From Actinomadura rupiterrae (GTDB taxonomy: Bacteria > Actinomycetota > Actinomycetes > Streptosporangiales > Streptosporangiaceae), in contig NZ_JAMZEA010000003.1 of the NCBI RefSeq assembly GCF_024172125.1, forward strand, positions 620,001-684,000: a stretch of 64,000 nt of DNA, read 5' to 3'. A program made the position numbers and the translations under genes. The notes beneath the pieces are model-generated. The model was not told the origin of the DNA. It did not search any database and worked only from the letters and a program-made list of their open reading frames with translations. Numbering within the stretch: position 1 is the first letter of the stretch; every line of letters begins with the position of its first letter. Shown here piece after piece: positions 17,674 to 25,746 of the stretch.

Positions 17674-18536
17674 GTCTCTCTGAGGAAATCACCGAGAAGC
17701 TCGACGGTGTGCTCCGGGGTCGCACTGTCGACGGACAGGCGTTCCATGGCCTGGAGGTACGTGTCGACGTCGTCGCGCTTGTCGAGGTACATCGCGCCGG
17801 TGAGGCTCTCCACGTACACCACGTCCGGAAGGTCCTGCTCGGGGAACCGGAGGATGGTGAACGCGCCGCCCTCAGCGGCGTGCGCGCCGAACTTGAACGG
17901 CATGACCTGGATGGTGACGTTCGGCAGCTTGGACACCTCGATGAGGTGCTCCAGCTGGCCGCGCATCACCTCGGGGCCGCCGATCGGCCGCTTCAGCGCG
18001 CTCTCGTCCAGGACGGCCCATAGCCGGGGCGCGTCCGGAGCGGTGAGCCGTTCCTGGCGCTGCAGGCGCAGGCTCACGCGTTGTTCGATCTCGCTTTCGG
18101 GTGCGCCCGCGTTGCCCTGCTGGATGATGGCCCGCGCATAGCCCTCCGACTGCAGAAGCCCCGGAACGAACTGCAGCTCGTAGGTGCGGATGAGCGCCGC
18201 CGACTCCTCCAGACCGACATAGGTCTGGAACCAGCTCGGCAGGACGTCGGTATAGCGGTGCCACCAGCCGGGCGTGTTCGCGTCGCGGGCGAGCTGCAGA
18301 AGTGCGTTCCGCTCGCGCGCGTCGCTCACGCCGTACAGGGTGAGCAGGTCTTCAACGTCGCGTTCCTTGAAGCTGACCCGCCCGAGCTCCAGCCGGCTGA
18401 TCTTGGACTCGGACGCGCGGATGACGTATCCGGCGTCCTGGCGGCTCACGCCCTGCGCCTCGCGCAGGCGTCGGAGCTGTGAGCCGAGCAGGATACGGCG
18501 GACCGTCGATCCGGTACCCGGCGTCTCTGGAGCCAC
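17670..18536 (-). CDS. WhiJ-like XRE-family regulator with DUF5753 effector domain
   Basis: A 288-residue DNA-binding protein. I set the start at GTG 18536 because GGGAGG lies six bases upstream; earlier in-frame starts have no such site. Residues about 15-70 form the helix-turn-helix (LRRLREAQGVSRQDAGYVI, ASESKISRLELGR). The rest is a DUF5753 domain, recognisable from WFQTYVGLEESAALIRTYE, FVPGLLQSEGYARA, RQERL, LWAVLDESAL and NVTIQVMPF. It is followed by an overlapping DUF397 gene, and an HATPase gene is divergent, so the locus has the WhiJ/DUF397/AbaA-like ATPase composition known from Streptomyces. The palindromes at 18710-18733 between the divergent genes are likely operators. Confidence 0.9.
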   Translation of the reverse strand: MAPETPGTGSTVRRILLGSQLRRLREAQGVSRQDAGYVIRASESKISRLELGRVSFKERDVEDLLTLYGVSDARERNALLQLARDANTPGWWHRYTDVLPSWFQTYVGLEESAALIRTYELQFVPGLLQSEGYARAIIQQGNAGAPESEIEQRVSLRLQRQERLTAPDAPRLWAVLDESALKRPIGGPEVMRGQLEHLIEVSKLPNVTIQVMPFKFGAHAAEGGAFTILRFPEQDLPDVVYVESLTGAMYLDKRDDVDTYLQAMERLSVDSATPEHTVELLGDFLRET

Positions 18537-18709
18537 GCCCAACCTCCCGGCCGTTCTGGCGGACAGCGAACCTAGTGTGCCATCGCCCGGCGAGATCCGC
18601 CGGGGGGCGCGGGGATCATGATCCCCGGACGACTGTTGACCTTGGATTCCTTCTCCCGGGTACCTCCGATCCGGTGCTCCGCGCGGTGTACTGGAGCGTG
18701 CAGGCGCCA

Positions 18710-18733
18710 GATGCACGTGCATCGGCCGATGCA
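18710..18733. promoter_or_regulatory. Two overlapping palindromes, likely operator of the WhiJ-like regulator
   Basis: GATGCACGTGCATC (18710-18723) and TGCATCGGCCGATGCA (18718-18733) are both perfect palindromes sharing TGCATC half-sites. A further TGCAT lies at 18743-18747 inside the putative -35 box of the ATPase gene. The arrangement suits cooperative binding by a dimeric XRE protein. Confidence 0.5.
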
Positions 18734-18741
18734 TTTGGCTC

Positions 18742-18770
18742 TTGCATTCGCACGCTACGATGCGCAGGAT
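18742..18770 (+). promoter_or_regulatory. Candidate promoter of the HATPase gene
   Basis: TTGCAT (18742-18747), 17 bases, CAGGAT (18765-18770). Transcription would begin near 18777. A 13-codon ORF (ATG 18792) then ends in a TGA overlapping the ATG of the ATPase at 18830. Confidence 0.4.
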
Positions 18771-18829
18771 AACGCACGAGACTTCCGAGCCATGGCTGCA
18801 CAACGAGATCACTCTGCGGGGTCCCGGGA

Positions 18830-19513
18830 ATGACGTCACGCCACGCGCACGACGACACGCGCTGGAGGGTCGAGTCCGCCGCGCGCGCAGCGTCCTCAGC
18901 GCCCTCCGCCATGCCGGCCGCCGCGTCGGCCGCCGCGTCGGCCGCCACGCCGCTCCCGGGGTCGCCCGGCGCGTCCGCGACGGGGGTGCCGGAGGCCGCA
19001 GACCTCCCGGCGCACCTCGACCACGCGCTGCGCGACCTGGTCCTGCCGTGCGGTACCACGGTGACCTTCACCGTCCTGCCCGACCCCGAATCGGTCACCG
19101 CGGCGCGGCATTTCACCCTGACCCGCCTCACCGAGTGGGGCCTCGCGCCGCTCGGCGACGACGTCGGCCTGGTCGTCTCGGAACTGGTCACCAACGCCCT
19201 GCGGCACAGCGGCGGTACCAGCTCCTGGTGGACGAGCCCGGACGGGCACCGCGGCGACGTGCACGAGTTCGGCGACGCGGACGACCCGCTGTGCTCGGCC
19301 CCCACCGCCATCCGGCTCCGGCTCCTGCACCGCGCGGACTGGCTGCTGTGCGGAATCTTCGACGCCAGCTCCGACGGACCGCGCCGCAAGGAGCCCGACT
19401 ACATCGCCGAGACCGGACGGGGACTCCACCTGGTGGAGTCGTTCAGCTCCCGATGGGGCTGGTCGTCCCTGCCGTTCGGCAAGGTCGTCTGGGCCATGTT
19501 CCAGACGACCTGA
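18830..19513 (+). CDS. Anti-sigma-like ATP-binding protein (HATPase_c, RsbW/AbaA-like)
   Basis: A 227-residue cytoplasmic protein. An Ala-rich N-terminal stretch of about 70 residues precedes a GHKL ATPase domain with the N box in LVVSELVTNALRHSG, a G1-like FDASSDGPR and the G2 motif TGRGLHLVE. The H-box region needed for histidine autophosphorylation is absent, as in RsbW-type protein kinases. In actinomycetes such proteins accompany WhiJ/DUF397 pairs, and this one is divergent from that pair. A STAS protein gene follows at 19615, giving a plausible kinase/anti-anti-sigma partner set. The start at ATG 18830 lacks a good ribosome site and may depend on the 13-codon ORF whose stop overlaps it. 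Confidence 0.85.
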   Translation: MTSRHAHDDTRWRVESAARAASSAPSAMPAAASAAASAATPLPGSPGASATGVPEAADLPAHLDHALRDLVLPCGTTVTFTVLPDPESVTAARHFTLTRLTEWGLAPLGDDVGLVVSELVTNALRHSGGTSSWWTSPDGHRGDVHEFGDADDPLCSAPTAIRLRLLHRADWLLCGIFDASSDGPRRKEPDYIAETGRGLHLVESFSSRWGWSSLPFGKVVWAMFQTT

Positions 19514-19614
19514 CCTCGCCCGAGGGGATTCCCGGCGGCTCCTCCGCGTGGGATAACCGGCGGCTCCCCGGGTATAGCCATCACCCATCCGGAGCGCGCT
19601 GACAGGGAGTGGTC

Positions 19615-19995
19615 GTGGAATTCGCCGTCGAGCACAGGGCCGTGCGGGACCTCACCGTCGTCAAGATCAGCGGCGAGATCGACGTCTTCACCAGCCCGCG
19701 CCTGCGCGAGATGCTGCTCGACATCATCGACAACGGTGGCCTGCACCTGGTGGTCGACCTCGGCGAGGTGACCTTCCTGGACTCCACGGGCCTCGGCGTC
19801 CTCGTCGGCATCTACCACCGCCTGCGCGCACGAGACGGCTCCATGTCGTTCATGGGGGTCAACGAGCGGGTCCGGCGCGTCTTCCACGTCACGCAGCTCA
19901 CCAAGATCTTCGTCCTTCACCGGGACCTCGAAGAGGCGCTCGCCGCCCACGAGTCCGACAACGCGTCCAGCGAAACCCCGTCGTCCGCCTCCTGA
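19615..19995 (+). CDS. STAS-domain anti-sigma factor antagonist
   Basis: A 126-residue RsbV/SpoIIAA-like protein from GTG 19615 (GGGAG at 19605-19609; an earlier GTG at 19609 would overlap that site). It contains VVKISGEIDVFTSPRLR, LVVDLGEVTFLDSTGLGVL and RVRRVFHVTQLTKIF. Ser57 in DSTGLG is the expected phosphorylation site; the unphosphorylated form binds anti-sigma kinases. The HATPase protein encoded just upstream is the obvious candidate partner, and the SpoIIE-type phosphatase at 38.9 kb a possible dephosphorylating enzyme. Both pairings are inferred. Confidence 0.93.
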   Translation: MEFAVEHRAVRDLTVVKISGEIDVFTSPRLREMLLDIIDNGGLHLVVDLGEVTFLDSTGLGVLVGIYHRLRARDGSMSFMGVNERVRRVFHVTQLTKIFVLHRDLEEALAAHESDNASSETPSSAS

Positions 19996-19996
19996 C

Positions 19997-20040
19997 CTCA
20001 CGCGCGCGACCCCACGCGCGCGCTAACCCCACGCGCGCGT
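19997..20040. repeat. Short CACGCGCGCG tandem repeat
   Basis: Three copies of CCCACGCGCGCG-like sequence at 14-17-base intervals directly after the STAS gene. This alternating purine-pyrimidine stretch could form Z-DNA. Confidence 0.5.
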
Positions 20041-20213
20041 AGGACGCCAGACGCGAACCACGGCGTGCGGTGGGCGCGGGCGAGACCGGGGTGCGCGGGC
20101 ACGCATGAGGGGAAGTCCCAGCCGGTACGGTGAATCCGGGGATCAAGGCCGCTCCAGGGCGAGCGGCGACGCTTCCCCGGGAACCGATCCACCGACCGGA
20201 CTGGAGCGCTTTC

Positions 20214-21473
20214 GTGGCCGAACAGCCGCTGCACGAGCACACGCTCGGCAATGGCCTGCGGGTGGTGGTCTGTGAGGACCATGTCGTCCCGCTGGCAGCC
20301 GTCAACATCTGGTACGGCGTGGGCTCGCGGCACGAGCGCGCCGGCCGCACGGGCCTGGCCCACCTCTTCGAGCACCTGATGTTCCAGGGCTCGGGCAACG
20401 TCGCCGAGGGCGAGCACGCCGCGCTCCTGGAGGCCGCGGGCGCGTCCTTCAACGCCAGCACCTCCTTCGAGCGCACCAACTACTACGAGACCGTCCCGGT
20501 CAGCCATCTGGAGCTCGCGCTCTGGCTGGAGGCCGACCGCATGGGGACGCTCCCCGCCGCGCTCACGCAGGCGAACCTCGACAACCAGCGGGACGTGGTG
20601 AAGAACGAGCGCCGCCAGCGCTACGACAACCAGCCCTATGGGACGGCGTTCGAGCGCCTGTGCCGCCTCACGTTCCCGGCCGGCCACCCGTACGCGCACA
20701 CGCCGATCGGCTCCATGGAGGACCTGGACGCCACCACGCTCGACGACTGCCGGGACTTCTTCGGCACCTGGTACGCGCCGCACAACGCGGTGCTGTCCGT
20801 CGTCGGCGACGTCGACCCCGAGGAGACGCTGAGAGCCGTCGAGAAGTACTTCGGGGGCATCCCGGCGGGTCCGGCCACCCCCGAGGCGCGTCCGGGCGAT
20901 CTGGGGCCGCTCAGCGGCGTCACCGGGGAGCCGGTGGACGAGGACGTGCCGTCCCCCGCGTACTTCGCGATGTTCACGCTGCCGACCGACGGCGGCGACG
21001 ACATCGAGGCCGCCGAGATGGCGGCGGAGATCCTCGGCGGCGGGTCCGGTTCGCGGCTGTACGACCGGATGGTCCGCCGCGACCAGATCGCCACCGAGGT
21101 GTGGGCCGGCGTCACCCGGCTCGCGGGCGGCCCGTCGCTCGCGCTGGTCGAGGCGGTCGGCTCCGACCCGGAGAAGATCTCCGCGGTGCTGGACGAGGAG
21201 CTGGCCAGGTTCGCCGCCGAGGGCCCGACCGAGGACGAGACCGCGCGCGCGACCGCGCAGGCCGAGCGCGGGTTCCTGGAGCGCACCGAGACCGTCACCG
21301 GACTCGCCAACGCGCTCTCCCAGAACGCCACCCAGTTCGGCGACGCGTCCCGGGTGTTCACCGCGCCCGCGCGCGCGGCCGCCGTCACGGGCGACCAGAT
21401 CAAGCAGATGGCGGGCCGCTGGCTGGCGCCGGGCGCCCGCACCGCGCTGACCTACGGAGGTACGGCCAAGTGA
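20214..21473 (+). CDS. M16-family zinc peptidase, catalytic subunit
   Basis: A 419-residue insulinase/processing-peptidase family protein. The inverted zinc motif H50-L-F-E-H is present in GRTGLAHLFEHLMFQGS, with the downstream metal-ligand Glu in the following helix (ELALWLEADRMG region). It carries the usual NERRQRYDNQPYGTAFE segment and an M16C half (SGSRLYDRMVRRDQIAT). I chose GTG 20214 (GGAG seven bases upstream, HTLGNGLRVV soon after) over GTG 20130, which would add an unusual 28-residue extension without a well-placed ribosome site. The stop overlaps the next GTG (GTGA), and the second gene encodes a partner without the zinc motif. It is probably the active half of a heterodimer degrading peptides. 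Confidence 0.93.
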   Translation: MAEQPLHEHTLGNGLRVVVCEDHVVPLAAVNIWYGVGSRHERAGRTGLAHLFEHLMFQGSGNVAEGEHAALLEAAGASFNASTSFERTNYYETVPVSHLELALWLEADRMGTLPAALTQANLDNQRDVVKNERRQRYDNQPYGTAFERLCRLTFPAGHPYAHTPIGSMEDLDATTLDDCRDFFGTWYAPHNAVLSVVGDVDPEETLRAVEKYFGGIPAGPATPEARPGDLGPLSGVTGEPVDEDVPSPAYFAMFTLPTDGGDDIEAAEMAAEILGGGSGSRLYDRMVRRDQIATEVWAGVTRLAGGPSLALVEAVGSDPEKISAVLDEELARFAAEGPTEDETARATAQAERGFLERTETVTGLANALSQNATQFGDASRVFTAPARAAAVTGDQIKQMAGRWLAPGARTALTYGGTAK

Positions 21474-22825
21474 CCGAGGTGAGGCTCGCCGAGCGCCCCG
21501 TCCCCGGCCCGTTCCCGGCCTGGGAGTTCCCGGCCGCGGTGTCCGGGCAGGTGCCGTCCGGTCCCGGGACGCTGCGCTGCGAACTGCCGGGCCGCCGTCT
21601 CGCGGCCGTCCGGCTCGTCCTCGACGCGGGCGCGGGACGCGAAGGCACCGGCCAGGACGGCGTCGCCACGATGACCGCGCGCGCGTTCCTGGAGGGCACG
21701 CAGGCCGGTGGTGGGACGGCCCTGACGAACGAGTTCGAACGCCTGGGCGCGTCCCTTTTCGCTTCAGCCGACCTGACGGCCCTGCGCATCGCCCTGGACG
21801 CCCCGGTCACGCGCCTTGCTCCGGCGTTGGAACTGTTGGGTGAAGTCCTGCGCGCGCCCGCGTTGGCCGATTCCGACGTCCAGCGTTTGGTGAACGAGCG
21901 TCTGGAAGAGATCGCCCAAGAGGACGCCGACCCGGGCTCGCGCGCGGCGCGCGAACTGCGCGCGGTGCTTTTCCCTGCCGAGGCGCGCGCTTCGCGTCCG
22001 ACAGGAGGCTCGCGCGCGTCCGTCGAGGGCCTTACGGGCGAAGGTGTCCGTGCGTACTTCGGCTCGATCGTCCCTGCCGAGGCCACTGCCGTGGTCGCCG
22101 GTGACATCGCCGGTACCGATGTGGACGCTACGCTGGCTGCGGCGCTGTCCGGTTGGACGTCGTCCGGTCCCGCGCTCCCCACGGCCGACACCATCGCGCC
22201 CGTGGACGAGGCGCGCATCGTCATCGTGGACCGTCCGGGCTCTGTGCAGACGTACCTGAACATCAGCCACAGCGTCCCGGACCGTACCGACCCGGACTGG
22301 CCGCTCCTGTCGGTCGCGGCGCATGTGCTTGGCGGGGGCCTCACGTCCCGACTGAACGCGGTGCTGCGTGAGGAGAAGGGCTACACGTACGGCGTGCGCA
22401 CGGGAATCCTGCGGATGCCGTATTGCGGCGTGTTCGTCACGCAGGGCTCGGTGCACACCGAGGTCACCGGCGACGCCGTCGCGGACGCCCTGACCCAGCT
22501 GCGCTCCATCCGCGAGCGCGGTATCGAGGCGGACGAGACGACCGCCGCGATCAGCGCCCTCGCCGACCGCGCGCCGAGCGAGTACGAGACGTCCCGATCG
22601 GTCGCGGTGGAACTCGCCGACGCGTCCGCGAGCGGTCTCGGCGTGGACTACCCGTCCCGCTACCTGGCCGCCGTCCGCGCCGCGACGCCGGAGTCGGTCG
22701 CGCGCGCGTACACGAGCAACGTCGACACCGACCGCCTCACGGTCATCGCCGTAGGCGACGCGTCGCAGATCCGCGAGCCCCTCGAAAAGCTCGGCTACGC
22801 GAGCGTGACGGTGACGGCCAAGTAG
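21470..22825 (+). CDS. M16-family peptidase, non-catalytic partner subunit
   Basis: A 451-residue M16 homologue starting at GTG 21470, which overlaps the upstream stop. At the place of HxxEH it has ARAFLEGTQAGG, with no zinc ligands. It keeps the substrate-binding Arg/Tyr region typical of the beta-like partner (SRLNAVLREEKGYTYGVR, LTSRLN). In bacterial two-gene M16 systems the catalytic and non-catalytic subunits assemble as a heterodimer; the coupling seen here supports this. Codon use shifts somewhat in its middle third (more T-ending codons near 21720-22090) but the frame is unbroken. Confidence 0.92.
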   Translation: MTEVRLAERPVPGPFPAWEFPAAVSGQVPSGPGTLRCELPGRRLAAVRLVLDAGAGREGTGQDGVATMTARAFLEGTQAGGGTALTNEFERLGASLFASADLTALRIALDAPVTRLAPALELLGEVLRAPALADSDVQRLVNERLEEIAQEDADPGSRAARELRAVLFPAEARASRPTGGSRASVEGLTGEGVRAYFGSIVPAEATAVVAGDIAGTDVDATLAAALSGWTSSGPALPTADTIAPVDEARIVIVDRPGSVQTYLNISHSVPDRTDPDWPLLSVAAHVLGGGLTSRLNAVLREEKGYTYGVRTGILRMPYCGVFVTQGSVHTEVTGDAVADALTQLRSIRERGIEADETTAAISALADRAPSEYETSRSVAVELADASASGLGVDYPSRYLAAVRAATPESVARAYTSNVDTDRLTVIAVGDASQIREPLEKLGYASVTVTAK

Positions 22826-22858
22826 CCGTCGCCTGGGTTTTCGCGGAGTTTTCCACAG

Positions 22859-22884
22859 CCCCGGCGGTCGTTCGGCCGCCGGGG
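22859..22884. terminator. Strong hairpin after the M16 operon
   Basis: CCCCGGCGG, an 8-base loop, then CCGCCGGGG, starting 33 bases after the stop. There is no T-tract. It is a likely terminator, or a barrier before the Spo0M-like gene. Confidence 0.5.
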
Positions 22885-22933
22885 CGGGCCGGGCGTAGTG
22901 TGCCGCTTGTCGATGACGAGAGGAGATCGTCCA

Positions 22934-24742
22934 GTGGCATACGGGGGACCGTCGGTGGACACCGTCCTGGCCGAGCCGCGCTGCGCGCCCGGCGGGGCCG
23001 TGGCGGGCAACGTCCACCTGCGCGGCGGGGCCGCGCCCACCGACATCCGGCACGTCACGATCGCGCTCATGCCCCGCATGCGCGACGCGTGGGGCCGCGA
23101 CATCGCCGGGCCCGAGGTCTACCGCGGCGCGCTGACCCGCTCGTTCGTGCTCGGCCCCGGCGAGGAGCGGGCCCTCCCGTTCTCGATCCCGCTGCCGTAC
23201 GAGCTGCCGTTCACCACCGTCCTCGGCCGCGAGCTGCCCGGCTTCACCCTCGGCCTGTGCACCGAGGTGGACGTCCGCGGCGGCCCCGACCCCGGCGACG
23301 TCGACCCCATCTCGGTCGAGCCGCTCCGCTCGCAGCAGTGGGTCCTCGCCGCGGCCGCGCGGATGGGCTTCACGATCACCACCGTCGCGTTCGAGACGAC
23401 CAAGGTGCAGGGCCTGTCCCAGCAGTTCCCCTTCCACCAGGAGATCCTGCTCAACCCGCCACCCCACCTGCACGGACGGCTCGACGGCGTCGGCCTCACC
23501 TTCATCGCCAGCCCGACCAGCATGGGCTTCAAGCTCCGCGCCCTGGGCCGCAGCGCCCCGCACGACGACGACTCCTTCGGCGCGTTCGTCGTCGAGCACC
23601 CCGAATCCGCCGAAACCGACTGGACGGCCCGCCTCACCGACTGGCTAGACTCCGCCGCCTCCCTGCCACCCCGCCTGGACCACACCCCCGGCCCACCCGG
23701 CGCCCACCCGCCCTCCGGCCCCGGAGGCTTGGCCGGCCCTCCCGCCCTCCCACCCGGCTTCGCCCCACCCCCCGGCCCGCCCTCCCCAGCCGTAGGCATG
23801 CCAAGCCCCGGCATGCCCCCCGCCCCCGGAATGCCCGGCCCCGTCCCAGGACCCGGTGGGCCAGGAATGCCCGGCCCCGGCGGCCCCGGAGCATTCGGCC
23901 CCGGTGGGCCTGGAATGGCCGGCCCGGGCGGCCCCGGAGGCCCAGGGCCGGGTGCGCCCGCGTTCGGGCCAGGCGGGGCCGCGCCGCCAGCGTTCGGCCC
24001 TGCCGCAGGCGGCATGCCGCCCAACCCGGTCGGCCCAGGCAGACAGCACGGTCCCGCCGGACCGGCCCCCGCCGCTCCCTTTGGCGCACCCCCGGTGCCA
24101 CCTGGCCCCGGAATGCCAGGCCCCGCCGTCCACGGATCGCCCGGCCTGCCACCTGCGGGCCCGTCAGGACCAGGCATGCCGGGCCCAGGTGGGCCAGGAA
24201 TGCCGCACCATGCGAGCCCGCCCGGCCCAGGAGGGCATCCCGCCCCGCACGGCGCCCTGCCAAGCCCGCCAGGCCCACCGTTTCCCGGGTCTCCCGGCAT
24301 GCCCCCTCCAGGGCCGCAGGGCCCGCCCCCAGGGCCGCACGGTGCACCGCTGCGCCCGGGCGCGCCCGGCCCCGGGCCCGGCATGCCCGCATATCCGCCG
24401 CTCGCCGCGCCTCCGGGTGGTGGAGCCGCTCCACCCGCGCCGTTCCCAGGCCATCCGGGAGCTCCGCCGCCTCCACCGCCGGGCGCAGCGCCCTTCCCAC
24501 CACCGCCAATGCATCCGGGCCCAGCGATGCCCCCGCCAGCGGCGCCGTTCCCGCCCGCGATGCATGGCGCCCCGATGTATCACCACCACGGGCATCCGCA
24601 CTATGGCGCGTCCTACCACCCAGGCGCGGACGTGGCCGCAGCAGGCGCGATCATCGCAGGCGGCATCGTCGCCGGCGCCGCGGTCCACGCTGCAGTGGAC
24701 GGCGCCGACGCCTTCCTAGACATGCTCGACCTGTTCGGCTAA
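22934..24742 (+). CDS. Spo0M-like (arrestin-fold) protein with a collagen-like Pro/Gly tail and C-terminal hydrophobic segment
   Basis: A 602-residue protein from GTG 22934 (AGGAG at 22921-22925). Residues 1 to about 235 match the Spo0M/sporulation-control family: SVDTVLAEPRCAPGGAVAGNVHLRGG, RSFVLGPGEERALPFSIPLPYELP, FPFHQEILLNPP. From about residue 240 to 560 the chain is almost only Pro, Gly, Ala and Met with runs of GPGGPGMPGP-type triplets, i.e. collagen-like. The end has His clusters (YHHHGHPHYG) and a hydrophobic GAIIAGGIVAGAAVHAAV segment. Spo0M proteins influence sporulation and cell division in Bacillus and actinomycetes. The tail is far longer than in the usual family members of about 250-350 residues and may tether or phase-separate the protein. 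Confidence 0.85.
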   Translation: MAYGGPSVDTVLAEPRCAPGGAVAGNVHLRGGAAPTDIRHVTIALMPRMRDAWGRDIAGPEVYRGALTRSFVLGPGEERALPFSIPLPYELPFTTVLGRELPGFTLGLCTEVDVRGGPDPGDVDPISVEPLRSQQWVLAAAARMGFTITTVAFETTKVQGLSQQFPFHQEILLNPPPHLHGRLDGVGLTFIASPTSMGFKLRALGRSAPHDDDSFGAFVVEHPESAETDWTARLTDWLDSAASLPPRLDHTPGPPGAHPPSGPGGLAGPPALPPGFAPPPGPPSPAVGMPSPGMPPAPGMPGPVPGPGGPGMPGPGGPGAFGPGGPGMAGPGGPGGPGPGAPAFGPGGAAPPAFGPAAGGMPPNPVGPGRQHGPAGPAPAAPFGAPPVPPGPGMPGPAVHGSPGLPPAGPSGPGMPGPGGPGMPHHASPPGPGGHPAPHGALPSPPGPPFPGSPGMPPPGPQGPPPGPHGAPLRPGAPGPGPGMPAYPPLAAPPGGGAAPPAPFPGHPGAPPPPPPGAAPFPPPPMHPGPAMPPPAAPFPPAMHGAPMYHHHGHPHYGASYHPGADVAAAGAIIAGGIVAGAAVHAAVDGADAFLDMLDLFG

Positions 24743-25746
24743 CCCACTGCCCGCTCCCAAATCCGCAGATCAGGTTCAGTGCGCAGACGCCAGCCAGGCA
24801 CCTGCACACTGAACCCGACAGCTCCCCATCCCGTCAGGCAAGACGCCAACGGCTGCCCCAAACCGCACCTTCGCTTCGCCGCCGCCTCCGCCAACCACAG
24901 GCCCGCTTCCACTGCCGACGCTTCCTCGTGTTCGGCTGGCAAGCACTACCGTCCGAAAGCGCAGCTCAGGACATCGGAAGCGCGCCGTCCACGCGCCTCC
25001 GAACGGAGCCGCTCACTCCGCAGCCTGTTGGACGAGATCCCGTGGGCCAGCGCGCGAACCTGTGGCCTGGTTCGTCGCCATTGTCCCAACCTTCGTGGCT
25101 TTGGGTGGCGTCACGGGGCCCCTCGGCGTGCTCGCGTGTTCGAGTTGGCAGAGTGCGGCGCCGGCCAGAGCCACGGCATGGGTTCGTGGCCGACAGTGTG
25201 GGGCGCATGGCGATGGACGGCGCGGCGTCGTCCTCGACATTCTCGACTCGTCCCGAGCACGCCGAAGGTCGACCGCCTGAGAGCGCGGCGCAGACTCATC
25301 GCGGACGGCGCCGTCGACGCGGCAACGGACGGAGCCTTTGGCTTTCTGGGCCCGTTGAGGGAGGGCGTTGGTCGGCGTCCGTAATTGTGGCGTGGTTCGT
25401 CGCCGGGCCGTGATCCACACGGCTGCGAGTGGGTTCCCCGACATGTTCGCTTGGTCGGGTAGGACGAGGGCAGCGACGCCTGGAGCTGTGGCTTTGGTTC
25501 GCGGCTGGCGGTTGGGGACGCGTGGCACGGGACGGCGTGGCGTCGGCCTCGACGTACTCGGCTCGTCCGCGATGGGCGTGCTGAGGGATTGTCCGAAAGT
25601 GCGGGTTTGGTTCGTCCGGTGCGCGAGGGGAGGTGGGTAACAGACCAGAATTGAGCGTCTGATTCGGACGAGTTGCGGCGCGACAGGGGTCGGTTCGGCC
25701 TGCGGTGGTTAGGGTCGAGTGTGGTGCCCGCCCCCGAGGGAGCTGT
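24743..25746. repeat. 1-kb intergenic region with an imperfect direct duplication
   Basis: I find no convincing gene here. About 25062-25280 and about 25388-25600 are an imperfect direct repeat roughly 326 bp apart: GTGG(C)xTGGTTCGTCGCC recurs at 25061 and 25388, and GACGGCG(T/C)GGCGTCG-CCTCGAC at about 25215 and 25532. Both also have GGGTTCGTGG/GGTTCGCGG words. ORFs on both strands lack consistent codon bias. A decayed duplicated gene is possible. Confidence 0.5.

Noticed and set aside
20130..20213. Upstream GTG start for the M16 peptidase
   Set aside because: The 28 extra residues lack similarity to family N-termini and the ribosome site is better placed for GTG 20214.
22423..25413. Plus-strand ORF of nearly 1000 codons across the M16, Spo0M-like and intergenic regions
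   Set aside because: It runs through two well-supported genes in another frame and contains only Arg/Pro/Ala-rich sequence.
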